From a virus, in the IMG/VR virus record IMGVR_UViG_3300042340_000379, positions 124,001 to 188,000 of that record: 64,000 nt of DNA; one strand, 5' to 3'. The notes beneath the pieces are model-generated. The model did no database searches, was not told the origin of the DNA, and saw only the letters and a program-made list of their open reading frames with translations. Within the stretch, counting starts at the first letter, position 1. The number at the start of each line of letters is the position of its first letter. The position numbers and the translations under genes were made by a program. Positions 27,769 through 38,700 of the stretch are shown one piece after another.

Positions 27769-28093
27769 TCAATGACGCAATTCAACCATTTTTAGATGCT
27801 GGGTTTAAGAAATTTCCTAAAAATGACTTTCAAGAATACGCTGAATTTGGATTACAAAAACGAATTGAAGATGAAAAAGGAACCAAATATTTTGTAACTT
27901 TATACGTGTACGATTTCTCAAAAATTCCGAATTACCCAAATCCTAAAAAATTGACTTCCATTTAGATTTTCGAATTGAGTCTGAATTGCTTGACAAAGGC
28001 GTTGAAATTGACGTGGCTATCATATCTCCTAAAGACGCGCTACAGACAGCAGAGACACTTTGGATGGCCTTGAAAGGTAAATACTATGAGTAA
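27765..28093 (+). pseudogene. Small gene with a -1 frameshift at an A6 run
   Basis: The first frame (27765-27965) starts MINDAIQPFLDAGFKKFPKN and stops at TAG 27963-27965. A second frame, open through DFHLDFRIESELLDKGVEID and ending YYE at TAA 28091-28093, continues the protein naturally and overlaps the next ATG (28086). The switch falls at CCTAAAAAATTGAC, A-run 27945-27950: one extra A, or a -1 slip, would join ...NPKK to IDFHLDF. The joined product is about 109 residues. Could be a true mutation, a read error in the homopolymer, or frameshifting; no family recognised. Confidence 0.6.
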
Positions 28094-28487
28094 GTTTACT
28101 ATTCTAGTAAAGCATCCACCAGGAATTCAAACGCAATTTAGTAATTGTGACATTGAATACACCATCTCATTCTCTACTATTCATAAGTTTGAGACAGATG
28201 AAGCTCAAATCCTTAAAGCTTTTCAAGATGCTGTAGAAAGCTGGGTGACTTCTACAATTGAAGGTAAAGAGCGTTATCTAGTGGCAGGGCGGTATATTGA
28301 TATCGAGCAACTTCTTCGCTCGTTAGATAAACCGTCACTTCATAAGTGCTTAGCAAAACATGGGATATTAGATTTCAAAATAGCTGAACCACCTATGACG
28401 TTTGATTGTTGGAACTCTCAGACTAACCTAACGCCCCATGATTTAGACGTTGAGGATATAGGAGAATGGTCAGACGACTGGCCTTAG
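28086..28487 (+). CDS. Hypothetical protein, end of island 2
   Basis: 133 residues; ATG overlaps the end of the frameshifted gene by 8 bases. A beta-sandwich-like start (FTILVKHPPGIQTQFSNCDI) followed by a helix (AQILKAFQDAVESWVTSTIE) and an acidic tail. It ends 15 bases before the stop of the convergent portal gene. No family recognised. Confidence 0.6.
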   Translation: MSKFTILVKHPPGIQTQFSNCDIEYTISFSTIHKFETDEAQILKAFQDAVESWVTSTIEGKERYLVAGRYIDIEQLLRSLDKPSLHKCLAKHGILDFKIAEPPMTFDCWNSQTNLTPHDLDVEDIGEWSDDWP

Positions 28488-28502
28488 TAAAAGCAAGGAG
28501 GC

Positions 28503-29924
28503 CTAAGCCAATTTCCCAGTAGGCTTCTGAGCAGTTTTAGGCCGTGCGGTCTGCAAAGGTTTCGATACCCCAGTAGGCCGACCGGCTCCCTTCACTTCTT
28601 TGTAAAGCACTTTCTTAATAAACTCGGTGTCGCCTTTATCGTGCGGGCGATCCAAAGCGCGAACCATCTGCCGAACCATTTGGTGATCAGACGCGTTGTT
28701 CGGGTTGAAATAACCTTTGTCGGTCATGCCGCTTACAACCTGCATCATAGCCACTCTATCTTCAGCTCGATCGCTATATATACGAGAGAATGAAGCGGGA
28801 TGCCTGGCTGACTCGCGGTTAAAGTTGTATTGAATTAAACGCCCAAACGCCTGGCGGGCAATCGGCATCATGAACAGATTTCTGTAATGCTCAAGGTTGC
28901 CGTAGTAAAGTTCCATCCTGCGCTCAACCCCAGCTTCGTTATTGTTGAGTTCATTAGTAATTAGGAACGGGGGAATACCAAGAGGAAGCATTTCTTGTTC
29001 ACTCACGTATCGAATCGAGTCAATAAAGATAGAACCGATGTTGTTGCCTGGGGTTAAAGAACCAACATCAGGCTTGTTTGTCCCATCTTGCTGTGGCAAA
29101 AACAGCATGTTGCCGCTTGAGTCCAGGTTCTGAATAGTCTCTTGAAATACTTCCTGAGTTGTAAGAGTTCTTTCTTCTCCAGTAGAAGGATCAATCGCTG
29201 TTCGACTAGTAGGGTAAACCGGCATTTTTACATACAGAAGCGGGTTGCCGTACCGGTCAAGTGCCGAGGCCATCATATCAACCAGGGCGTCTTTCAGCCG
29301 ATGCCATTTATAGCAAGGCGCAACCGCTGAGTAACCATAGTAGTTACCAAACGCCGCGTTGTTCGCAATATATATGGTCTTCCAAAAAGACAAGCTTTGC
29401 TCAGGCTTAAATCGATTAGGAGTTTGATAGATACCAGATTTCCAGTAGCCACCAGCTGTCTCCTTACCTTCAGTCAACATCCCATTTTTATCAGGACGGA
29501 TGACAATTGTGTTGGGCTGGTAGGTAACTAACCCATCTAGAGAAAGCGTACCAAACTTTAGGTCATACAAATTCTCGCTAACAGAGAAGCCAGCCCAAAG
29601 CGTAGTAAATATAATCTGGTATAAAACTTCATGCCACTCTTGGTTAGTGCCATCTTGGAGAGTTTGAATATTAAAATTCAGAAACTCTTGGATTTCAGGG
29701 TCTGGATGGTGAACCGGGCCCACAGTTGAAAGAATAGATTTCACCATCATATTCAAAGCTGTAAACAGAATGGTGTCTTGATAGACCATCTGCTCATACG
29801 TTTTCAGCTTTTGCATAGACGGGCGCAGGGTAGCGATCGGCATCGAACCCTGCTGACTAAAATGTCCTCGAGCCTGTCGTTTAGACTCGAACCGCTTATC
29901 TGTTACATAAAGAGATTGGGGCAC
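28503..29924 (-). CDS. Portal protein (DUF935/Mu gp29-like)
   Basis: 473 residues. The order of features fits DUF935-type portals: an early helix (ILFTALNMMVKSILSTVGPV), EWHEVLYQIIFTTLWAGFSV with the Gly-Phe-Ser entry, then SENLYDLKFGTLSLDGL, a long insertion, and the stem helix LKDALVDMMASALDRYGNPL. The C-terminus is basic and Lys/Pro-rich. The portal forms the dodecameric vertex for DNA entry and exit. It precedes protease and capsid genes on the same transcript, although island 2 now separates them. Confidence 0.82.
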   Translation of the reverse strand: MPQSLYVTDKRFESKRQARGHFSQQGSMPIATLRPSMQKLKTYEQMVYQDTILFTALNMMVKSILSTVGPVHHPDPEIQEFLNFNIQTLQDGTNQEWHEVLYQIIFTTLWAGFSVSENLYDLKFGTLSLDGLVTYQPNTIVIRPDKNGMLTEGKETAGGYWKSGIYQTPNRFKPEQSLSFWKTIYIANNAAFGNYYGYSAVAPCYKWHRLKDALVDMMASALDRYGNPLLYVKMPVYPTSRTAIDPSTGEERTLTTQEVFQETIQNLDSSGNMLFLPQQDGTNKPDVGSLTPGNNIGSIFIDSIRYVSEQEMLPLGIPPFLITNELNNNEAGVERRMELYYGNLEHYRNLFMMPIARQAFGRLIQYNFNRESARHPASFSRIYSDRAEDRVAMMQVVSGMTDKGYFNPNNASDHQMVRQMVRALDRPHDKGDTEFIKKVLYKEVKGAGRPTGVSKPLQTARPKTAQKPTGKLA

Positions 29925-30194
29925 TTAGAGAACGCCAGCTTTAAATAGCTCTTCTTGAAGTTTGTAGCCTTCGAGCAGCCACATTTGGTCTTCTACTTTT
30001 TTCCTGGCAACTCTACGGCCAATCTCAAGATTGAAATTGGATGGGTCAACACAAGAGCCGCTGCCCTCTAAAGTAAAACCATTCTTCAGCTTGTAGGACA
30101 CAACCAAGCATTTGCCCCAGAAGACATGCTCTTCAGTTTCCGCTTCATCCAATAGCTTTGCAATTTGGTCTAGAGTGACCCGGTTCTGACTCAT
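29925..30194 (-). CDS. N4 gp49/Sf6 gene 66 family protein
   Basis: 89 residues, the typical length of the family (Pfam 09643 type). Diagnostic pattern: a strand ending YKLKNGFTLEGSGSCVDPSN, then FNLEIGRRVARKKVEDQMW, then LLEGYKLQEEL. These small proteins are widespread in phages and their role is unsettled. Stop abuts the portal ATG with no gap, so the two are co-translated. Confidence 0.75.
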   Translation of the reverse strand: MSQNRVTLDQIAKLLDEAETEEHVFWGKCLVVSYKLKNGFTLEGSGSCVDPSNFNLEIGRRVARKKVEDQMWLLEGYKLQEELFKAGVL

Positions 30195-30236
30195 GTCTCT
30201 AATCCTAGAGTGTGCGCAATTCTGATTAAACTACCC

Positions 30237-30256
30237 AAGCACCCCGTTAAGGTGCT
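30237..30256. terminator. Small hairpin after the chaperone gene
   Basis: AGCACC pairs with GGTGCT over an 8-base CCGTTAAG-side loop in the short gap between the chaperone C-terminal extension and the gp49-like gene. No clear T-run on the leftward transcript; possibly an attenuator. Confidence 0.35.
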
Positions 30257-30261
30257 CAGGT

Positions 30262-31484
30262 TTAGAAAAAGCGTGAGGTTGAAGAAGTGGGCGCTTGAGG
30301 GAATTGAAGCTTAGAATTCTGCTCCATACGCTGCATTTCCATCTTGCGCTCGGCCTGGCGATTATGCGATTCTCGCTCGCGAACGATGTTTTCCACCTCA
30401 TGCGCAATCGCCTTTTTGAGCATGTCGTCTAAACCGTGCCTTTCAAACCAAGGGTCTTTACCTAACCAATCTTGTACAGGAATTGGTACAAGTTGGTTTA
30501 TGGCTAGCCAAGATGAAAAGTCATACTTTTTAGCAACTCGCTTGATATCATCTTGAGACTGGTTGTATTCGTCAAAAATCTGCTGCTCGGTAAGTCTGTA
30601 CCTAACACGGTCGAAAAACTCAAACAGCTCAAGAGGGTCAAGCCTTCCAACTAATTCATAGAACACATCAACAAGTTCTGTTCTATGAATGGGGAAGTTC
30701 TCTAGGAAACGATGGCCTTGCGGGATGCAAGGCTCATAGTATCCTCGGTCAACTCGCTGGCGACGGCGGATGATTTGGGCTTGAGTTCGCCACCGAGCTT
30801 TTTTGCATCATCCATGTCTGACTCATCAATAGTAAACATATTGATAAAGACGGTCGCTGCAAACTGAACGTCAGCAATGTCCCATTCATCAAGAACTGAG
30901 ATGACATCTTTAGGATGCTCTACTGGTACATCGTTTACAGCCGAGAGGCAGTAAGCCAAAAGAAACTCTTCAAGGCTGCAGCCCATTTCAGCCATGCCGG
31001 TGTACTTTTGGTCAGCAGCAAACTGAACGCCAGTAGAAGGAGTACGAAACTCAATCGAGAGATTTGGACTAGGAAAGCGCCCTTTAGGAATACGGTAAGT
31101 AGGCTGGTACTGCTTGGTAAGATTCTCAGCAATTGCTTTAGCAGCTTTAGCCTGATCTTTTGACATAAAGAAAGCTTCAGTAATCGCCACAGTTAGAAAC
31201 TGGCGGTCACGAATCGGGAAAGGCTCAAGCCGATCAACCATGTCGCGAGGCTGAGCGTCCAAAGGCTGGTCGTTGATTTCCTGCATACTCTGAGCTAGCA
31301 TTAGCTCTTCTACAGAGTATGGGTTGCGATCACGCTCAGGGTAAAGACGGCGGGCGCTGCGATAGGTGCCGTAAGTCGGCTCGTTAAAAGAGATAGAATA
31401 CTGCTTAGAAGGAAGCTTTTCTGCTGCAATGCGGATCATAAGCTTTTTATTAGGAACAATCTCATTCTCACTTTTATTAATCAA
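30262..31484 (-). CDS. Tail assembly chaperone, long form by -1 frameshift
   Basis: The 260-residue frame (30702-31484) and the following frame (30262-30666, whose only apparent start is GTG) join if the ribosome slips -1 at A AAA AAG, located at 30798-30804 in the phase GCA AAA AAG CTC. The -1 frame is open from the slip site to 30262 without a stop. The product would be about 407 residues: 229 from the first frame plus 178 (starting ARWRTQAQII and continuing through HRTELVDVFYELVGRLDP). Long and short chaperone forms produced this way (lambda gpG/gpGT and counterparts) are near universal in tailed phages. The heptamer is the same as in E. coli dnaX. Confidence 0.75.
30702..31484 (-). CDS. 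Tail assembly chaperone, short form
   Basis: 260 residues if translation stops in the zero frame (SLASRKAIVS then TAG). The track-frame start is TTG at 31484; an in-frame ATG at 31439 (MIRIAAEK) is an equally good candidate. Two-domain helical protein with MCSLEEFLLAYCLSAVNDVP-like helices (reads GCSLEEFLLAYC) and an acidic C-terminal tail. The slip site lies 31 codons before its end. Role inferred from the frameshift architecture and the position among morphogenesis genes rather than from sequence identity. Confidence 0.6.
   Translation of the reverse strand: MINKSENEIVPNKKLMIRIAAEKLPSKQYSISFNEPTYGTYRSARRLYPERDRNPYSVEELMLAQSMQEINDQPLDAQPRDMVDRLEPFPIRDRQFLTVAITEAFFMSKDQAKAAKAIAENLTKQYQPTYRIPKGRFPSPNLSIEFRTPSTGVQFAADQKYTGMAEMGCSLEEFLLAYCLSAVNDVPVEHPKDVISVLDEWDIADVQFAATVFINMFTIDESDMDDAKKLGGELKPKSSAVASELTEDTMSLASRKAIVS
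30798..30804 (-). promoter_or_regulatory. Slippery heptamer A AAA AAG
   Basis: On the leftward mRNA the codons are GAT GCA AAA AAG CTC GGT. The heptamer is in exact phase for a -1 tandem slip (zero-frame AAA AAG). The following ~130 bases are open in the -1 frame and lead into the next reading frame. Confidence 0.75.
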
Positions 31485-31499
31485 GCAAAGTGGTCAATT

Positions 31500-32141
31500 A
31501 TGCAAAAGCTCATTTTTACTTTAATTTTAAGGTTAGGTTTGCTAGGAGCTGTACTTAGCGCGGGATTTCTCCTAGCTTTAGGCAAACTACCTGGCAAGAA
31601 TCAGCTAGCCGAGTTTGTGTTCTCAGATAAAGTTGATGTCGATGTGCGCGAGATTAAGCTGTCTGAGATCCAAGCAGTTGCTAAACTTATAACCGCTGAG
31701 CAAGATTACGAGGTTAATATTCCTCTGCGCTCAGACCGGGAAGTTTTAGGAACGGTTGTGGGTAGTACCAAGCTTATTTACATCGCAAGGGGAACCGTCT
31801 CTGCTGGAGTAGACTTAAGCAAAGTGACTATTAAGGATATTGAGAACACACCTGAAGGATTAGTCTTAAACCTACCCGCTCCAAAAATTCTCGAAACAGA
31901 ACTGGATGTATTTAAGTCTGCAGTGTTCGGGGAAAGCAAAAGTGTCTTTGGGCCTGACGTACTTGATAAGCTAGTCGTTCAGGGTCAACAAGAAGGAAAG
32001 ATTGCCATTATGGAGCAAGCTTGTAATAGCAACCTTCTCCTAGAAGCCGCCCAGAATGCTGAAAAGAGCCTGGCCGCAATTATCAAAGTTAACATACCTA
32101 ACGGTGATTGCTGGCAGGCTGAACAGACAAAAATGTCGTAA
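31500..32141 (+). CDS. DUF4230 membrane-anchored protein
   Basis: 213 residues. One N-terminal membrane anchor (residues ~5-28, ILRLGLLGAVLSAGFLLALG). The body has the DUF4230 pattern: VLGTVVGSTKLIYIARGTV, AGVDLSKVTI, LNLPAPKILE and a C-terminal helix with MEQACNSNLLLEAAQNAEKS. The family is common in cyanobacteria and other bacteria, with no known activity. Its start codon is only 15 bases from the divergent chaperone start, so each promoter must lie inside the other gene. Possibly acquired from the host. Confidence 0.75.
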   Translation: MQKLIFTLILRLGLLGAVLSAGFLLALGKLPGKNQLAEFVFSDKVDVDVREIKLSEIQAVAKLITAEQDYEVNIPLRSDREVLGTVVGSTKLIYIARGTVSAGVDLSKVTIKDIENTPEGLVLNLPAPKILETELDVFKSAVFGESKSVFGPDVLDKLVVQGQQEGKIAIMEQACNSNLLLEAAQNAEKSLAAIIKVNIPNGDCWQAEQTKMS

Positions 32142-32175
32142 AGTAGTAGGGTAATCCTAAAGCTTCTATAACGTC

Positions 32176-32403
32176 ATGCTAGCCTATAAAAAAAGAGACA
32201 TTATCACTTATCAGTCTTTAGTCCTAATTATGTTAGGTCTAATTATAGCTTTGGCTTCCATTGGCTCTGTTACAATGGGGACACTCTCAAGTCGTATTGA
32301 TATTCTTGAAAAGAAAGTGGATGCTCAAGCTGATCAGCAAATAGAGCAGAAAGCTAAGTCAGAAGCGATTACTAGAGAACTCACCATCCTTGAGAATAAC
32401 TAG
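32176..32403 (+). CDS. Small membrane protein with coiled coil
   Basis: 75 residues. One transmembrane helix (residues ~12-34, SLVLIMLGLIIALASIGSVT) followed by a heptad-like helix (SRIDILEKKVDAQADQQIEQ). The topology resembles bitopic spanin- or holin-like small phage proteins and also generic membrane adaptors; no lipobox or spanin partner is evident. Sits between the DUF4230 gene and a short soluble protein. Confidence 0.6.
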   Translation: MLAYKKRDIITYQSLVLIMLGLIIALASIGSVTMGTLSSRIDILEKKVDAQADQQIEQKAKSEAITRELTILENN

Positions 32404-32404
32404 C

Positions 32405-32725
32405 ATGCAAAAGCTAATGAGAAAGCTTTTCCATCTTGGCCCTCCTGAATCGCTCATCGAAAACGTAAGCGTAAACTTTGATTCTCATCCAACTCTACCC
32501 GGCATGTTAGAGGTAGAAATTACAATCAGAGCTGTAGTCAGCCCGCATATCCTCAAGCATAAACTAACTAGTGTTGCTTTTGGCCCTAAAGGAAAACTAG
32601 AACAGTTTCTCCGTCTGGCCATGCCCTATGTCAACAGCGGAGAGAATTTAGAGGAGGTTCTTAATTTTGCCAATAAGCTTATCTCTAAAAACAAGCCGCA
32701 GAATCCTGGGACGGCTAAAAGCTAA
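32405..32725 (+). CDS. Hypothetical protein upstream of the giant gene
   Basis: 106 residues from ATG 32405; an alternative TTG at 32390 would overlap the previous gene. A beta-alpha-beta core (LIENVSVNFDSHPTLPGMLE, then TIRAVVSPHILKHK) and a C-terminal helix. The small overlap suggests one operon with the membrane protein and possibly the 3360-residue gene 47 bases downstream. No family recognised. Confidence 0.55.
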   Translation: MQKLMRKLFHLGPPESLIENVSVNFDSHPTLPGMLEVEITIRAVVSPHILKHKLTSVAFGPKGKLEQFLRLAMPYVNSGENLEEVLNFANKLISKNKPQNPGTAKS

Positions 32726-32771
32726 GCGATTTGAGCACATTGACAAATTAAGTTTCTACTAGTCTGATGGG

Positions 32772-35700
32772 ATGGATCCCCTCTTCCCAGAATTAGACCC
32801 GGCTTTAATTGATAACCAGAACTCCGAAGTTCGAGAGCAAATCAGACGGTTAGAAAAATCAACCCCTGAAGATATTGCTCGCCAAGAGTTAACCACCCCT
32901 GACCTTAACTCCATAGGGATTAGTCGGGGGTTTAGACTTCACTACGGAGAAGTATCCGATCGCCCTGGCACACGCTACAACATGCTAGGGCAAAAGATCT
33001 ACGAACCACCGACTCTAGCAATGGAGTCTCAAGTTGGATTTTATGAGCCGGTCAGCGTTCGCGCCAACGTTTCTCTAGACCAATCCCTACAAGTTAGAGC
33101 TGTTAATGCAATCGACTCTATTAACTATGGACGTTCTGTATTAACTGGGCAGCAGCGAACTGTAACGAGTGGCTTAAACACTATGTTTGGGCGGCAGTTT
33201 AGAAGTTTAATGTATGACCAGCAAGTAAGAGCTGCCGGTCTTATGGGGTTAAGCCGAGAAGACACCCGCGCTCTTTTAGGAGAACCTGCAGTTAGAGAAG
33301 GGCTTTATCAAGACGCTGGCTTTAGAACACCCAGCCTTGAATCGATTATGGAGAATATGGGCACCGGGATGCCTAGCGCTGAACGCATCAGTGACATAAA
33401 TAGAATGGGCTTCTACGCCGATCGCTATGCAGATCCTGAGAGCGTTCAGAAACTTTATCGAGAAGTCAACCAACTAAAAAATGCCCTTGGCGATGGAATC
33501 AAATCTGTAGAAAAGCGCTATGCATACCGAAAAGTTAACGGCATGTACGAAAAAGTCCTTGTTGGCTTAAAGGTTGGAGTAAGAAATTACAATGACCTTT
33601 TTGACGGAATGGGTCTCTACAGCGGAACCAGCGCTCCTGCTGTTGAAAGAGAAACTGCTTTTAACTTTACTGTTGACTCTAAGGGCCAAGTAATTGAACT
33701 TAATACTAATAGGGTAATTAGTGGTTCGCTTATGGCCCTTGGGCCGTCCAGCATTTCTACTATTGTGGGTTCCTCTCTTATTGGAGGAGAAGGTCGCCGC
33801 CAAAGTAGTTCGGCTACAGCGCTGGGCCTTTTAGCTACTTACGCCAGGTCATCAGAGCTTGAAGCTCGGCACGGTGTTGTAGATGGTGTGTTTAACACCA
33901 TGATCGCACAAGGAGAATATGGTGCTCTTGGAAGAGTCTTTGCAGAAGCTCTTGTGTCTCGTAATGAGAAGTATGTCGCCAGCCGGGGCTTAAAATTTGG
34001 CGAAGTTGCTGGCCAAATGCTCAGCTCCGTCGGCCATAAAGATTTTAAGAAAGGTATTCATGAACTAATTGAGAGTATTTCCTATCGCGGTCTTGAGTAC
34101 TATTCCAGTCTCCATACTGTATTTAAGGAAAGCTTTGATGAAAACACAGCCCGCATGGAGCTGTTTAGAAACCGGCAGTCTCTTCTTACAGCTGCCTTTG
34201 ACCCTCTTCTAAATTACACGGGTGGGGAAGGCTCCAGATTTGATGGGTTAATTGACACCACAATGAAGCGGGTAGTTGACCTAATTCAATCTGATAGCAG
34301 TACCCAGCGGTTAAAAATTGCAGGTCAGGATGTAGACATTTCTCTATTTGATGACTTAAAAGTTGCGGCTTTAAACATGAGCCCAACAGGTCGAAGTGCT
34401 TACGACTTAAGAAAGAGTCAAGTCAGCCGCTCGATTCTGCAACTTATGATGTCGCCATTCCTAATGCCGCATGAGTCAGGCTACTCAGGGTCTCAGTCTT
34501 CCTCCCGCCTTGGATTGTTTGCCATGTCGGAAACTAGGGGTCAGCGGGGTATGTACGAGCTTTTTGCCATAAGCCCGTCAAAGCATACCCACGGAATGAA
34601 GAGCACAAAGCCTGGTGAGTACTACAAACCTATTGGCTCACAGAGCGCTAAAAGCTCTGTTATGAAATATATTGGCGGATTTTATAAATTTGACGACACT
34701 GCTGCTAAAGTAGCTGAGTTTTATGAGACAAAGACTTTATTTGCAGGTATGCCCTCATTAAAGCGTGCCAAGCTTGATGACATTCAGATTCACATGCAAA
34801 AAGCTGGATATAAAAGTTCTCGAGAGATTATCGAGAAGTATCGAGCAGAGATGCAGCTAAAAGAGGATAAAGATATTGAAGTTCTACTCATGCCATTTAG
34901 AAAGCCTGAGCAGATCTCCCAACGTCTTAAAAACTTGGTAGGGGGTAGACCCATGCTAGAAATAGCAACGGGTCTTCGCCGCGCAGTGATGAGCCAGAGT
35001 GGGCAGCAACTTCGAAGTTATTTCTCTGGAGGAGACTATGGCGTTTCCCTTGATGTGGGGAAAGCGTTAAGCGGCAACATTCCTGCCGCGCTAAATGACA
35101 TCCAGTATCAGCAGATGGAGCAAGAGAGATCGCGCATTATTGCTGAACTGGGTCTAGATGAAAAGAAAATAACGCCGAGACAGCAATCAGAGTTATCTCG
35201 TTTGCTAACCTCTCGTATGCGGGAAATTGAAACTCAGTTTAATGAAGGCGGCGGGTACATTCAAGGTAAAGCCGCTCGCTTAACCATGGTGGGCATGGGC
35301 GTGAACATGCTCTCTGACTTTATGCTCGTCAACCAGGAGTACGTCAACAACACAGCTTTTGGCTATCTACATCATTCCAAGTTTCGAGTTTCAGCTACTC
35401 AAAACGTTCGGTATGAAGGAGTGGGGCGAGTTACAGAAGCTGACCCTTATTTTGACTGGAAGACTAATCGCCTGGCGGAGGTGTTTAAAGCTGGTACCTC
35501 TATCTATCTATCACCTACCCCTCTAAAAAATGAGAGGGCAATGGAGATTCTTAAAAAGACCGCGCAAAGCATGAGGTCTGAGTTTCTTGCTCGAGGCATT
35601 AGCAAACGAGAGAGTGACGCGCAAGTAAGGCGCACGCTTCAAAGCAACTTCAAATTTTTAGAGAGCGTAGACATCAAAGATGGAGAAGTCACCAACGCAA

Positions 35701-38700
35701 CGATGCGGGCGGGTGCGTACTCGTTTGATGGGAATGATATGCGGTTCCAAGGTGAATTGGTTGGTTCCTCCCTCCGTCTTGGAATGCTGCCCACAAATAA
35801 TCGTCAGAGGTTAGGTGAGACTGGATTAAGCGGGGCGACTTCACTTGACTTCTTCGATGTAAAAATCCCCGGTGTAATCCGCTCAGTGTCTAAAGGCTTA
35901 GTTACGGTAGCCAATGACATAAACTTTGCTCCTTCTAGTGGGGGATATGAAGCAGACATTAATTTTCTGGTAACTTCAGATATTCCAAGTGGCTCTAGAT
36001 CCTCTTCTCTTACAAAAGGCCCTTGGTCTATGTATGAAAGTGAATCATTTTGGGCACGCGCTCGAGAGCAGGCTATTCAACATAGTTTTGTTTCTAAGCA
36101 AACAGCTCAAGAAGGGGTGTTTGGAATCTTAAGCCCAACCGCGTTTAAGGGTTACAACTACGAAGCTGGCTTAGATATTCTTAGGGATGCTGAATCTCGA
36201 CGGGATCTGCTAGCTATTCCTGCTGACCAAACTGCTTTTCTACTTGGTATAGCCTTTATGGAAAAAGGCGAGAAAGGCCAGCGGTTAAAAGCGGCTATGC
36301 GTGAGTATGCTAAAACTCAAAGCTTAGGCTCATCTGTCGGTCTTCTATTAGAAGATGTTAACTCGGGGTCTAGCATTGAAAAAATGCGGAATTTAATGCT
36401 CTCCACGCCTGACATTATTGAGTTTGCTGGGGGACAAAGCCTAGACCAAATGGGAGACTACCTTGCTCAACGATTTGAGACAGGAGACTTCGACCCGATT
36501 AAAAAGAGCTTAAACCGCATTGTTGGAAAAGCTCTGGACAAGTCTGTTCAAATGGAGCAGTATGTTGAAGGGCAGTCTAGTCTAGTTAGAACTTTCCAAG
36601 AAGGAGATTTTAGCGTTAGAAGTGCCGGTTTAGTTGCTGATGTACTCAATACAACTCGCCAATTAATTTATGGTGGCATGACTGTAGGTGATGACCCCCT
36701 CCAAGGATATGCTCTTGTAGACAAAGAGAAGGGCGCTCGAGTCGATCGCTTTATTGAAGATAAAGACTTCCGAGCCGCAACTTTAGATATAGCACAAAAG
36801 ATGGGAGTTAGAAGTCTGCTTCCTTCCCAGCTTAAGTTAGAGGGAGCCCTAAGCAGCCTTAAAGAAGGAGACGAACTCTACTCTCAAGTAGAGTCAATGC
36901 TCTATTTAATGCATGGTCATTTTAGTACTTCTCCTTTAGTAGCTCGCGCTTCAAATATGCTACCTAGCAGAATCCTAGTAGCCGCTGGTTCAGAAGATGC
37001 CGTAGCTCTAGAATTTCATTACTCTCTCAACTTAAGCAAGCGAGAGTTTGGCATGTTGCGCGGAACAGGCGTGGACATAGAGAAGTTTACAGACTTACAA
37101 GCCGCTTATGGCGTTGTGGCTACTCACGGCTCAGCCAACAGTACCTCTCGAATGATGCAAGTTATCAGCCCGTTTAGTACTGATAAGACTCAAGCAGGCG
37201 TGGCTAAAACAATGTCCCGTCTTATCGAGGGTTACAACGACTTTAGCGGCAAGTTCAAATTCTTAGGCAGCGTTGGAAATCTCAGCCTTCTTGATGAAGT
37301 TGTTCGGTCAATGGTGACTGGAAAGACCGATCGCACGCTACAGCTAATGGCTAGCTATGACTTAGCTAACAGAGCGCTTCGTCATCAAAAAGGTTTAGGG
37401 CAATTTACTGAGCAGACGGTAATGAACGTCGCCGGGGCCTTTAACCCAGGAAGCCTTGATTTAGACAGTGCTTCATTTAGTCAATTGGCCGACCTGGCTA
37501 ACATTTATGGGGTAAAAGGAAATACTAAAGAAGAGCTAGCCAAAGGGTTACGAGAAACTGGGCCAATACTTGGCAGAGGTATTCCCTACTATGGGCCTTC
37601 AAGAAATCCGTTCGAGATTAAGCGGATGGCAATGGCTCGGGCTGTTATTGACTTATCTAAACGACAAAAACAAAAAGGGCACGGCTCCCTAGTCTTTGGA
37701 GTCACTTCAGATAATGAAGATGTCAGAGACATCATGAAACGGGAGCGACTAAGCGCTTATGGATTTGGCTACTCAGACTTTAGGCAAGCTCTTGATTTAG
37801 TAAGTGATACTCAAACAGGGCGTCTTCTTTCTGACGGGAATGGCGACAAAGATCACGTTCAAAGAATTGCGGGGCGGCTGCAAGATCATGACCGCTCAGT
37901 AGAACTTATGATGGAAAAAGCGGCGGGCACCTCAGACACAGAGTCTTTTGTGGATGTTCTATATAAAGTAGTCTCTGGTGCTCAGCAAGTTATTGAAAAT
38001 ACTGAACGAGGTTCTGATGATTATAAGCGGGCCGAACGCTTAAGAAGTGAGGTCTATCAAACCAAGTCTCTTTTGATGCCTTTTGTTCAAACAGCTCGGG
38101 ATGGGTCGAAAGGAATCATTAGTCTGTATGACCCAACAGAAATGGGCGGTCAGTTACGATTCACCGGAACACCTGCCATTCGCTTGGGTCTTGATGTTCT
38201 GTCTAAAGTCCCCGCCCAGTTTGAGGATCACATTTCTGAGGTTGTAGATCGGCAGCGGCAGATATGGGAGATTCTCCCTGAATTCCAAAGCATTATGGAT
38301 AGGCTCACAACCGGGCCCATCATGGATGCTAACTTAGGTGAGATTTCTGTCATTGAAGAGATGCAGCGCCTGGCTATTCAAAGCCAAGAGGATGCCGCGC
38401 TTCTCTTTGGTAGCGTTATGGCCCAACGATCGCAAGGGGAGAAAATTAAGTACCCTGGCGTTTCCTTTGTTGCAGTAGCTGATTATCTAGCTACTCCTAT
38501 GGAAGCTTTTGTTGGTAGCCGGGTTATGGGAACTGGCTTAGACCAAGTTGTCCGAGATGCCCAAGCTAGCCTAAATGGAGAAGAGCGGAGAAACAATCGA
38601 TGGGAAGCAGAGAGAGAAAGGCTTCTAAAGCGAGCGGTTACTCATAGCCAATCAACTGAAAAATCAGTCCAGAATAAATTTAAGCTGGCCCAGCGTCGGC

